Shown here piece by piece: positions 1 through 6,963 of a stretch of DNA of 16,473 nt. The stretch's first letter is position 1; every line of letters starts with the position of its first letter. Made by a program: the position numbers and the translations under genes. Source of the DNA: Collinsella sp. (GTDB lineage Bacteria; Actinomycetota; Coriobacteriia; Coriobacteriales; Coriobacteriaceae); the NCBI GenBank assembly GCA_019424965.1, contig JAHYYL010000043.1, forward strand, positions 359 to 16,831, read 5' to 3'. The notes below the pieces were generated by a model. The model saw nothing but the letters and a program-made list of their open reading frames with translations, had not been told where the DNA came from and did not search any database.

Positions 1-301
1 GCCGTCGAACGCCCAGCCCTTGCGGGTCGGGGCGGTCTTGGGCAGCGCGAAGGTGAACGAGGTCTTGCCCGGCTCGGTGGTCTTGGTCTGGGAGGCGGGG
101 TCGGCCTTGGTCTCGCCGCCGTTCTCGTCGAAGGTCACGGTGACGTCGCGGGGCACCCACTTCCACTGGGCGTAGACGGTCGTGGACTTGGAGACCTCGG
201 TCTTGTCGGTGAACTGATCGCCCGACCCGTCCCTCTCGGTGTTCCAGCCGTCGAACGCCCAGCCCTTGCGGGTCGGGGCGGTCTTGGGCAGCGCGAAGGT
301 G
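1..301 (-). repeat. GC-rich tandem InlB-type repeat, 246-bp period
   Basis: Bases 1-55 and 247-301 are identical, giving a 246-bp (82-codon) period; the window cuts off further copies. In protein the shared stretch reads TFALPKTAPTRKGWAFDG, followed by a GWNTERDGSGDQF segment and a TTVYAQW strand, then a KWVPRDVTVTFDENGGE linker into the next copy. This is the Listeria-Bacteroides (InlB B-repeat) pattern, usually in several copies close to the wall-anchored end of surface proteins. GC content is far above the rest of the gene. Confidence 0.85.
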
Positions 302-2845
302 TAACTGTCCTTATCTGCAGTCTTATCTTGCAAAAACTTTTGAGGATAAGCAGGATCGCATGCGCCATTATCATCAAAAGTCAGCGATAACTTTGCTGCG
401 ACCTGCCACATGTGAAAATCATCAGTACTGTCGGCATCCCTGACGCGCTTAAGGTAATAGCCCTCACCAACCGCATCCTCGTTGCCAAGAATAAAAGTGC
501 TTTGCTTAGGTGCATCACCACTAGCTTTGGAGAGTACGTAGTTATCTCCGAGTGACGGCAGTTTCAAATTCTGCCAATTGTTCGGATCCACCGTATTAAC
601 AGTAGTCTTCCCTGACGATTCCCCTTTTACAATAAGGGGTATGTCGCCGCCATCATCCGTGCCATCATAGTTATTAGTGACAGCTGGCAGTCTAATTTCA
701 GCGTCATCGCCACGGTAATTTCCTTGGAATAATGCGGGTGCCATTAAGGCAAGTGTGCCCTTATTAATAACGGCACCTTTCAAATTACTTGAACCGTGAT
801 CGATGAGAATGCCCTTACTGCCAATAGAGGTGGTTCCCTTAACGAAAATATCGTTATAGTTTTTCGCAGTATTGTATTGTTGCTCCCAAGTACCATTGAT
901 ATCGACATAACCATATACGTAGGCTTGAGAGCCAGCTGTCGTCAAAACGCTGCCCTCATCTACCCGAAGGCCATTGTCTTCAATTAATTCATAGCTAGAA
1001 GCATTGTTGCAACCAAATTTGGTCGTTACATTTGTATTCGATTGACCAGTAATAGCGATCTTATTTACAGAAGAAATCGTACCGGCCGTAATTTCGGAGT
1101 TATCAGTAACATTCAATGCAGATGCGTACTTAATATAAGGAATCTCAGCCACAGTCCCTGCAATATTGATTGTGGGAGAAGAAGACCCCTTGGGAAGCCC
1201 ATAGTACACACCCGTAACGCCCGTAGCTATTTCCGGTCGTCCAGCAATATTAATGAAGGAACCGTCAGAAATCGATACATTCTTGTTCGAAGTCAACGAA
1301 ACGTAGCCAACACTGCCGCTATTCAGACTGATAGATAGCTTTCCTCTAGCCTTTACGCTCGATCCCTCATCCGACGAATTGGTCAGGTCGTTCTCGCAGA
1401 AAACATACCCATGAGAATCGCCCGCTTCATCCCTCAGCTCAACACCAGAAGCGTTCACGGCGATATCACCGTTTACAGCACTCCACTCTGCTCCATAAAT
1501 AGAGCCAACATGGGAGCCGTGGACATTAACGGTAATAGATCCGCCAACGTTCGCTTTCTTCGAACCTTCAATAAAAGGGACATCATTGGGTATCGATCCA
1601 CCTTTATCCCAGCCCCAAACATTCTCGTAAGCATCGATAACGACATCGCCATCGACCTCATAAACTCCATCTGGGATCATTTGTCCTGCGCCAATTATTG
1701 GCCAATTGCTATTAAGACGAAGCGTTTTGTCGGTGTTTTCATAAGTACTGCTGCCCGCAATAATATGAATGTTACCTTTAATAGGCGCAGGGTCACCAAA
1801 ATGACCGCAAATTTCATTTACCCGACCCGAGCGAACATCAAGCGTCACGTTGCCGCGCATCTCGCAACCGTAAGTGCCTTCGATAGCAGGAGAAACATCG
1901 GAGTTGGCATTGTCGTAAATAAGCGTGGCGTTACCACCTACATAAACAGCACCAGAGCCGTTTCCATCGCCGCTCGACCCATCGCCGCGCATGCAACCGG
2001 GATTAACGTGATTACCGCTAGCCATGCGAAGGTTACCGCTGATCTCAAGATAGGTGTCATGCTCGACGGACCCTTGATATGAACCACCAATGACGTCATG
2101 AAGGCCAGCGCCACTACCAGGATTGATATATCCAGACGCGGCTATCACCACATGCGTGTGGTCGACAGTCGACCTATAGCCGCCGCCATAAAGTGTTTCA
2201 GAGAGCTTGAGCTCGCAGTTACGAGTAAACACGGTATCGAAACCATTGCAATAGAATTTTCCTGAACCAACCACTTCGACGTTGTCAAAAGTACAAGGTC
2301 CGGTTAGCATGGCACGGCTGGAGAAGCGCAAGGTTGCGCGATTATCACCGTCACTCGTCACGGTAATCTTCTTGTTAGCAACGCCGAAAGTCGAAACGTA
2401 ATCTTGGGTCGGCACCACAAAAGACGAGCCGCCTTTTAGGACAAGTCTGATCTCCGATAAATTATCGGAGGCGATTTTATTCAGCGCATCCTCAAATGTT
2501 GATTGATCATTAACTTGATAACCACCAGATTCTGCTGCATCAGAATTCGATTCATCAGATGTTTCATTCACATTCACATCGTTTGACTGCTTATCCGAGA
2601 CATCAGATTCAGGTTTTTGATCATCACTTGAAACCGTATTGTCGTTAGACGAAGCCTCATCCGCACCCCCCCCCCGACACAGAGGTACTATCAGCAGATT
2701 CATTAGACAGATTCTCCGAAGTCGTGTTTTGTTGAGGGTCAATATTCACTATTTCATCAGCAAATACGCCCGTAGGGATCGTATTAAACACGAACAAAAA
2801 AGAGACGAGCCAAACGAGAGCTCGCCTACAGCGTGGCAATCTCAC
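1..2845 (-). CDS. Secreted surface protein with InlB-type repeats, frame-broken at a G10 tract (3' end outside window)
   Basis: The start is GTG at 2845, with AGAAAGGG six bases upstream and an in-frame TAG just before it. Residues 1-29 form a signal peptide (MRLPRCRR, a hydrophobic core ALVWLVSFLFVF, probable cleavage at VFA/DE). A Ser/Asp/Asn-rich linker follows. At the G run 2675-2666 this frame meets TGA at 2659-2657, while the +1 frame is open without a stop from there to base 1. With nine G the join reads S-GGG-ADEASSND and the protein has at least 948 residues. Residues ~115-810 are a Gly/Asn/Thr/Val-rich series of short beta-strand-like units (for example GNIHIIAGSS, KLSISLNSGSVG), suggesting a beta-solenoid adhesin; this is inference. 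From about residue 815, InlB/Flg_new-type repeats carry the GWAFDGWN and TTVYAQW motifs. No cell-wall anchor is visible because the end is missing. Ligand unknown. Confidence 0.82.
2666..2675 (-). repeat. G10 homopolymer tract at the frame break (probable phase-variation switch)
   Basis: Ten consecutive C on the plus strand (G on the coding strand) lie in codons 57-60 of the surface protein gene, inside a disordered linker just after the signal peptide. Ten G send translation to TGA two codons past the tract; nine or twelve G restore the long downstream frame. Mononucleotide G runs in the 5' part of surface genes are a known slipped-strand contingency device. A base-calling error in the run would look the same. 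Confidence 0.75.
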
Positions 2846-2930
2846 AAACCGCCCTTTCTACTCATCTGACATGAACCGGTAAAGGGCGACAAAATACCCA
2901 GAGACAAAGGCATATATTTCACTCTTACTG

Positions 2931-2950
2931 AATGTGCCGTCTGGCACATT
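2931..2950. promoter_or_regulatory. Crp/FNR-like perfect palindrome (probable operator)
   Basis: AATGTGCCGTCTGGCACATT has perfect 8-base arms around a 4-base centre. The outer TGTG-N8-CACA geometry with AA/TT flanks is that of Crp/FNR-family operators (consensus TGTGA-N6-TCACA), with C replacing the inner A. It lies immediately downstream of the candidate surface-gene -10, where a bound protein would block transcription. A plain stem-loop is the alternative: T-rich sequence follows it on the plus strand, but no plus-strand gene ends there. Confidence 0.45.
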
Positions 2951-2956
2951 ATTTTT

Positions 2957-2984
2957 AGTTTAATACCAGTGTTTTGTCTGACAA
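2957..2984 (-). promoter_or_regulatory. Candidate promoter of the surface protein gene
   Basis: Reading the minus strand, TTGTCA (2984-2979, 5 of 6 to consensus) is followed after 16 bases by TAAACT (2962-2957, 4 of 6). Transcription would start near 2950, about 105 bases before the GTG start. The -35 overlaps a small palindrome, TTGTCTGACAA at 2974-2984. It is the best sigma-70-like pair I found here, but the match is modest. Confidence 0.35.
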
Positions 2985-3077
2985 GAGAACGCATTTATTA
3001 CCATGAAATAGAAACGACCAAAAAATTGTGTCACGACCAGCCAGAATTGATCGATGTGCATTAATTTCCCAAGACCT

Positions 3078-3099
3078 AATGAACAAACAATGAACAAAC
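3078..3099. repeat. 11-bp tandem direct repeat (AATGAACAAAC twice)
   Basis: AATGAACAAAC at 3078-3088 is repeated exactly and immediately at 3089-3099. One-turn-spaced direct repeats are the usual layout of OmpR/PhoB-type response-regulator sites. It lies in the divergent intergenic region, 191 bases before the adhE start. Function is inferred from spacing only. Confidence 0.4.
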
Positions 3100-3167
3100 T
3101 CCAGACCATAGCCATGGGGAAACTAGCAATTCGCCCGGAGAAGACGTTCGGCTATTAGTTAAATGGT

Positions 3168-3197
3168 TAAAACGTTTCATTTGATTGAAGCGTTTTA
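3168..3197. promoter_or_regulatory. 30-bp inverted repeat upstream of adhE
   Basis: The 12-base arms 3168-3179 (TAAAACGTTTCA) and 3186-3197 (TGAAGCGTTTTA) are complementary at 11 of 12 positions around a 6-base centre. Each arm also contains a LacI-family-like core around CG (AAACGTTT in the left arm), and both loosely resemble catabolite-response elements without fitting the consensus. It lies about 45 bases upstream of the probable adhE -10, so an operator pair is the best guess; a hairpin in a longer leader is possible. Confidence 0.45.
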
Positions 3198-3240
3198 GTT
3201 TGTCTTTTACGGGAATCTGACCGTTCACCGATTTATTTCT

Positions 3241-3249
3241 TGCTATCAT
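3241..3249 (+). promoter_or_regulatory. Candidate extended -10 promoter of adhE
   Basis: TGCTATCAT fits an extended -10 (TGn then TATCAT, 5 of 6). No good -35 lies 16-18 bases upstream, which is tolerated by extended -10 promoters. The predicted start near 3256 gives a leader of about 35 bases ending in the AAGGAG ribosome site at 3278-3283, seven bases before the ATG. Confidence 0.4.
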
Positions 3250-3289
3250 GCATCTTGTAGGGTAAATCTCCGATCGCAAGGAGACACAA

Positions 3290-5938
3290 ATGGTGAAAAA
3301 GTCACCGGAAAACACTACTCCCGCAATTGTGGACAACGTAGAGGCGCTTGAGGCTAAGCTCGCTCAGATGCGAGAGGCCCAGGCGCTTTTTGCTACGTAC
3401 ACGCAGGAGCAGGTCGACAAGATCTTCTATGAGGCCGCCATGGCCGCCAACAAGGCTCGTATCCCGTTGGCAAAGATGGCCATCGAGGAGACCGGCCGCG
3501 GCGTTCTTGAGGACAAGGTCATCAAGAACCACTACGCCGCAGAGTACATCTACAACGCTTACAAGAACACCAAGACCTGTGGTGTCCTGGAGCGCGACGA
3601 GGCTTATGGCATCACCAAGATCGCCGAGCCCATCGGTATCGTGGGCGCCGTCATCCCGACGACCAACCCCACCTCCACTGCGATCTTCAAGACGCTGATC
3701 AGCCTGAAGACCCGCAACGCCATCATCATCTCCCCGCACCCGGCTGCCGCCAAGTGCACCATCGCCGCCGCCAAGCTCGTGCTTGACGCCGCCGTCAAGG
3801 CCGGCGCCCCCGAGGGTATCATCGGCTGGGTCGATGTCCCCTCCATCGAGCTGACCAACATGGTCATGCGCGACGTCGACATCATCCTCGCCACCGGTGG
3901 CCCGGGCATGGTCAAGGCCGCCTACTCCTCGGGCAAGCCCGCCTTGGGCGTTGGCGCCGGTAACACCCCGGTCGTCATCGACGACACCGCCGACGTGCTG
4001 CTCGCCGTCAACTCCATCATCCACTCCAAGACCTTCGACAACGGCATGATCTGCGCTTCCGAGCAGTCCGTGACCGTCATCGACACCATCTATGACCAGG
4101 TTAAGGCCGAGTTCCAGAAGCGCGGCTGCTACTTCGCCAAGCAGGGTGCCGAGATGGAGGCCCTGCGTGCCGCCATGTTCAAGAACGGCGCCCTCGATCA
4201 CCGCATTCCCGGCATGGCTGCCGCCAAGATCGCCGAGCTCGCCGGCATCGAGGTTCCCGCCAAGACCAAGATCCTGATCGCCGAGGTCACCTCCACCGAC
4301 CCCGCCAAGGAAGAGTTCTCCCACGAGAAGCTCTCCCCGGTCCTGGCCATGTATCACGCCAAGGACTTCCAGGAGGCCGTCGACAAGGCCGAGCACCTGG
4401 TGCTCGCCGGTGGCCCGGGCCACACCGCCTCTCTGTACGTGCACCCCGCCCAGGCCGAGAAGATCAGTCTGTTCGAGCACGTCATGAAGGCCTGCCGTAT
4501 CGTCATCAACACCCCGTCCTCGCACGGCGGCATCGGTGACCTGTACAACTTTGGCATGAAGCCGTCTCTGACCCTGGGCTGCGGCTCCTGGGGCGGCAAC
4601 TCCGTCTCCGAGAACGTTGGGGTGAAGCACTTGATCAACGTTAAGACTGTGGCCGAGCGCCGTGAGAACATGCTGTGGTTCCGCGCTCCCGAGAAGGTCT
4701 ACTTCAAGAAGGGTTCCACGCCCGTCGCCCTCGACGAGCTCGGTACCGTCATGGGCAAGAAGCGCGCCTTCATCGTCACCGACCAGTTCCTCTTCAAGAA
4801 TGGCAACACCCGCGCCATCGAGGCCAAGCTCGACGAGATGGGCATCGCCCACGACTGCTTCTACGACGTCGAGCCCGATCCGTCGCTGCAGTGCGCACGT
4901 CGCGGCGCCAAGCAGATGGCTCTCTTTGAGCCTGACGTGATCATCGCCGTCGGCGGTGGCTCCGCTATGGACGCCGGCAAGATCATGTGGATGATGTACG
5001 AGCACCCCGAGTGCAAGTTTGAGGACATGGCCATGGACTTCATGGACATCCGCAAGCGTATCTTCACTTTCCCCGAGATGGGCAAGAAGGCCTACTTCGT
5101 CGCCGTCCCGACCTCTTCGGGTACCGGCTCCGAGTGCACGCCGTTCGCCATCATCACCGACAAGGAGACCGGCATCAAGTGGCCGCTCGCCGACTACGCG
5201 CTGCTTCCCAACATGGCTATCGTCGACGCCGACAACTGCATGACCGCCCCGCGCGGCCTGACCGCTGCCTCCGGCATCGACGTCATGACCCACGCCATCG
5301 AGTCCTACGTCTCCATCATGGCTTCCGACTACACCAAGGGCCTCTCCGAGCGCGCTGCTAAGCTCGTCTTCGAGAACCTGCCCTCCAGCTTCACGAACGG
5401 CGCCAAGGACCCGCACGCCCGCGAGGAGATGCACAACGCCTCTTGCATGGCCGGTATGGCCTTCGCCAACGCCTTCCTGGGCCTCAACCACTCCATGGCT
5501 CACAAGCTCGGCGCCTTCCATCACCTGCCCCACGGCCTCGCCAACGCCGTCATCCTGACCCGCGTTATGCGCTACAACGCCGCCGAGGCTCCCGTCAAGA
5601 TGGGTACCTTCTCCCAGTATCCTTACCCCAACGCGCTGCACAACTACGCCGAGATGGCCAAGTACTGCGGCATCGAGGGCAAGGACGACAAGGAGGTCTT
5701 CGAGAACTTCATCACGAAGCTCGAGGAGCTCAAGGACTTCATCGGCGTCAAGAAGACCATCGCCGACTACGGTGTTGACGAGCAGTACTTCCTCGACACC
5801 CTCGACGAGATGACCGAGCAGGCATTCAACGACCAGTGCACCGGCGCAAACCCGCGCTACCCGCTCATGAGCGAGATCAAGGAGCTCTACCTGGACGCCT
5901 ACTACGGCCGCGAGCCTCAGGACTACGCCGTCTGCTAG
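3290..5938 (+). CDS. adhE: Bifunctional acetaldehyde-CoA / alcohol dehydrogenase AdhE
   Basis: This cytoplasmic enzyme reduces acetyl-CoA to acetaldehyde and then to ethanol using two NADH, regenerating NAD+ in fermentation. The 882 residues match the usual AdhE length. Residues ~15-450 are the CoA-acylating aldehyde dehydrogenase domain, with the catalytic cysteine C255 in NGMICASEQS. Residues ~460-870 are the iron-dependent alcohol dehydrogenase domain, with the nucleotide-binding GGGSAMDAGK at 555-564 and predicted Fe ligands D664, H668, H734 and H748, spaced as in E. coli AdhE. ATG at 3290 is preceded by AAGGAG. It is transcribed alone from a long, motif-rich upstream region and followed by a hairpin. 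Codon use is strongly biased to C/G third positions, as expected of a highly expressed gene. AdhE proteins commonly form spirosomes. No key residue is missing. Confidence 0.97.
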   Translation: MVKKSPENTTPAIVDNVEALEAKLAQMREAQALFATYTQEQVDKIFYEAAMAANKARIPLAKMAIEETGRGVLEDKVIKNHYAAEYIYNAYKNTKTCGVLERDEAYGITKIAEPIGIVGAVIPTTNPTSTAIFKTLISLKTRNAIIISPHPAAAKCTIAAAKLVLDAAVKAGAPEGIIGWVDVPSIELTNMVMRDVDIILATGGPGMVKAAYSSGKPALGVGAGNTPVVIDDTADVLLAVNSIIHSKTFDNGMICASEQSVTVIDTIYDQVKAEFQKRGCYFAKQGAEMEALRAAMFKNGALDHRIPGMAAAKIAELAGIEVPAKTKILIAEVTSTDPAKEEFSHEKLSPVLAMYHAKDFQEAVDKAEHLVLAGGPGHTASLYVHPAQAEKISLFEHVMKACRIVINTPSSHGGIGDLYNFGMKPSLTLGCGSWGGNSVSENVGVKHLINVKTVAERRENMLWFRAPEKVYFKKGSTPVALDELGTVMGKKRAFIVTDQFLFKNGNTRAIEAKLDEMGIAHDCFYDVEPDPSLQCARRGAKQMALFEPDVIIAVGGGSAMDAGKIMWMMYEHPECKFEDMAMDFMDIRKRIFTFPEMGKKAYFVAVPTSSGTGSECTPFAIITDKETGIKWPLADYALLPNMAIVDADNCMTAPRGLTAASGIDVMTHAIESYVSIMASDYTKGLSERAAKLVFENLPSSFTNGAKDPHAREEMHNASCMAGMAFANAFLGLNHSMAHKLGAFHHLPHGLANAVILTRVMRYNAAEAPVKMGTFSQYPYPNALHNYAEMAKYCGIEGKDDKEVFENFITKLEELKDFIGVKKTIADYGVDEQYFLDTLDEMTEQAFNDQCTGANPRYPLMSEIKELYLDAYYGREPQDYAVC

Positions 5939-5955
5939 TTTTAGCACGGTTTTTA

Positions 5956-5994
5956 ACGGCGGGGGTGCACGGGTGTTTCACACACCCCCGCCGT
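5956..5994 (+). terminator. Strong hairpin after adhE (probable terminator)
   Basis: Perfect 12-bp arms ACGGCGGGGGTG (5956-5967) and CACCCCCGCCGT (5983-5994) enclose a 15-base loop, starting 18 bases after the adhE stop. The stem is very GC-rich but only a pyrimidine-rich CGCTTCTATC follows, not a clean T run, so it may end transcription incompletely or mainly protect the adhE 3' end. The next gene starts 33 bases downstream and could receive read-through. Confidence 0.6.
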
Positions 5995-6026
5995 CGCTTC
6001 TATCGCATCGTTGAAAGGATGCAACC

Positions 6027-6791
6027 ATGCTGCTACCCGATTCCAAGACCGAGCTCGTCCGCCGTGGCAACAAGGTCGTTTACGACCTGGGCGACAAGAT
6101 CGTCAAGGTCTTTAACGAGACCAAGCCTGTCTCCGACGTGTTCAACGAGGCTTTGAATCTTGCCCGCATCAATGAGTGCGGCATCCGCAGCCCCAAGGCT
6201 CTCGAGGTTTCTCAGCTCGAGAACGCCAACGGCTGGGCGCTCGTGACCGAGAAGGTTCCGGGCACCACCCTCGCCGACAAGATGACTGCCGAGCCCCAGC
6301 GCTTTGGTGAGTACCTCGAGATGTTCGTCGACCTCCAGATCGAGATCCACGGCTACACCTCCCCGCTGCTCAACCGTCAGCGCGACAAGTTTGCCCGCAT
6401 GATCGACAGCCTTGATCAGCTCAATGCCACCACGCGCTACAACCTTCAGGAGCGTCTGGACGGCATGACCAAGGAGTTCAAGGTCTGCCACGGCGACTTC
6501 AACCCCTCCAACGTCATCGTCGGAGACGACGGCCAGCTTTACGTCTGCGACTGGGCACATGCCACCCAGGGCTCCCCTGCTGCCGACGTTGCCACCACCT
6601 ACCTGCTCTTTGCCCTCAACAGCAAGGACCAGGCCGAGGCCTACTTGGAGCTCTACTGCGACCGCGCCGACATGCCCATGCAGGTCGTGCGTCAGTGGAC
6701 GAGCATCGTCGCCGCTTCCGAGCTCGCTCGTAAGCGCAACGTGAACGATGAGTTCCTGAAGAACTGGATCGACGTCGTCGATTATCAGTAA
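6027..6791 (+). CDS. Aminoglycoside-phosphotransferase-fold kinase, substrate unknown
   Basis: The 254 residues have the APH/choline-kinase fold signature. CHGDFNPSNVIV (154-165) supplies the catalytic Asp D157 and the Mg-binding Asn N162 (HGDxxxxN motif), and VCDW (173-176) supplies the second metal Asp D175. DKIVKVF (23-29) with K27 is a plausible ATP-binding lysine, and E41 a possible partner. It lacks the larger C-terminal lobe detail that would identify an antibiotic kinase. A small-metabolite kinase (amino alcohol, sugar or nucleoside) is as likely as a resistance enzyme. GAAAGGAT sits six bases before the ATG. It lies between the adhE hairpin and a strong terminator, so it has its own promoter or depends on adhE read-through. 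Codon use matches its neighbours. Family assignment is firm; function is open. Confidence 0.8.
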   Translation: MLLPDSKTELVRRGNKVVYDLGDKIVKVFNETKPVSDVFNEALNLARINECGIRSPKALEVSQLENANGWALVTEKVPGTTLADKMTAEPQRFGEYLEMFVDLQIEIHGYTSPLLNRQRDKFARMIDSLDQLNATTRYNLQERLDGMTKEFKVCHGDFNPSNVIVGDDGQLYVCDWAHATQGSPAADVATTYLLFALNSKDQAEAYLELYCDRADMPMQVVRQWTSIVAASELARKRNVNDEFLKNWIDVVDYQ

Positions 6792-6825
6792 TATCTGAGC
6801 GATTTATTTCGCATCGGAGGCACAA

Positions 6826-6861
6826 GAAAACCCCGCAGCTCATATGGGCTGTGGGGTTTTC
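6826..6861 (+). terminator. Intrinsic terminator after the kinase gene
   Basis: Arms GAAAACCCCGCAGC (6826-6839) and GCTGTGGGGTTTTC (6848-6861) pair at 14 positions with one G-U, around an 8-base loop, followed by TTT. The A-run and T-run at the stem ends make it able to work on both strands. It begins 35 bases after the kinase stop. Confidence 0.85.
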
Positions 6862-6893
6862 TTTACCCATCGAGTTTATTCCAACAAAATAGA

Positions 6894-6930
6894 CTGCTCC
6901 GCATCTCATCCTAAGAGAGATACGGAGCAG
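6894..6930 (-). terminator. Terminator of the pyrH-proS operon
   Basis: On the minus strand, CTGCTCCGTATCTC (6930-6917) pairs with GAGATGCGGAGCAG (6907-6894), 14 positions with one G-U, loop of 9, followed by the T-rich TCTATTTTGTT. It starts 33 bases after the proS stop. The pairing is better as minus-strand RNA than as plus-strand RNA, which fits its role. Confidence 0.82.
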
Positions 6931-6963
6931 CCCCGCAATTACATCTAATAGCAGAAACGTCGA

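Larger units (their letters stand above)
2846..3289. other. AT-rich divergent intergenic region
   Basis: This 444-bp stretch separates the divergent surface-protein and adhE starts. I see no gene in it. It holds the candidate promoters, the 2931 palindrome, the 3078 tandem repeat and the 3168 inverted repeat listed separately. There is also a loose direct repeat, ACGACCA at 3014-3020 and 3033-3039. Its low GC resembles the surface gene body rather than adhE. Confidence 0.7.

Noticed and set aside
1411..2082. A 223-codon plus-strand frame within the surface protein gene
   Set aside because: Antisense to a stop-free frame with signal peptide and repeats; no ribosome site or recognisable domain.
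2659..2703. Start at ATG 2703 giving a leaderless form of the long frame
   Set aside because: The ribosome site is poorly spaced and the product would lack the signal peptide although the body looks like an extracellular protein.
2657..2845. The 62-residue secreted peptide as a gene in its own right
   Set aside because: A signal peptide and linker ending at the G run are better explained as the N terminus of the broken surface protein.
2842..2865. A seven-codon frame (MSRKGGL) whose TGA overlaps the GTG start of the surface gene
   Set aside because: It has no ribosome-binding site; the apparent coupling is probably chance.
2846..3289. Rex or typical catabolite-response operators upstream of adhE
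   Set aside because: I found no TTGTGA-N6-TCACAA match, and the AAACGTTT-type cores miss key catabolite-response bases.
3076..3336. An 86-codon minus-strand frame over the adhE start
   Set aside because: It overlaps the adhE promoter and 5' end and has no family features.
3302..5947. An 881-codon open frame antisense to almost the whole of adhE
   Set aside because: It mirrors adhE codon by codon: with nearly all codons ending in C or G the opposite strand rarely forms stops. The product is Gly/Val/Leu/Asp-rich with no domain.
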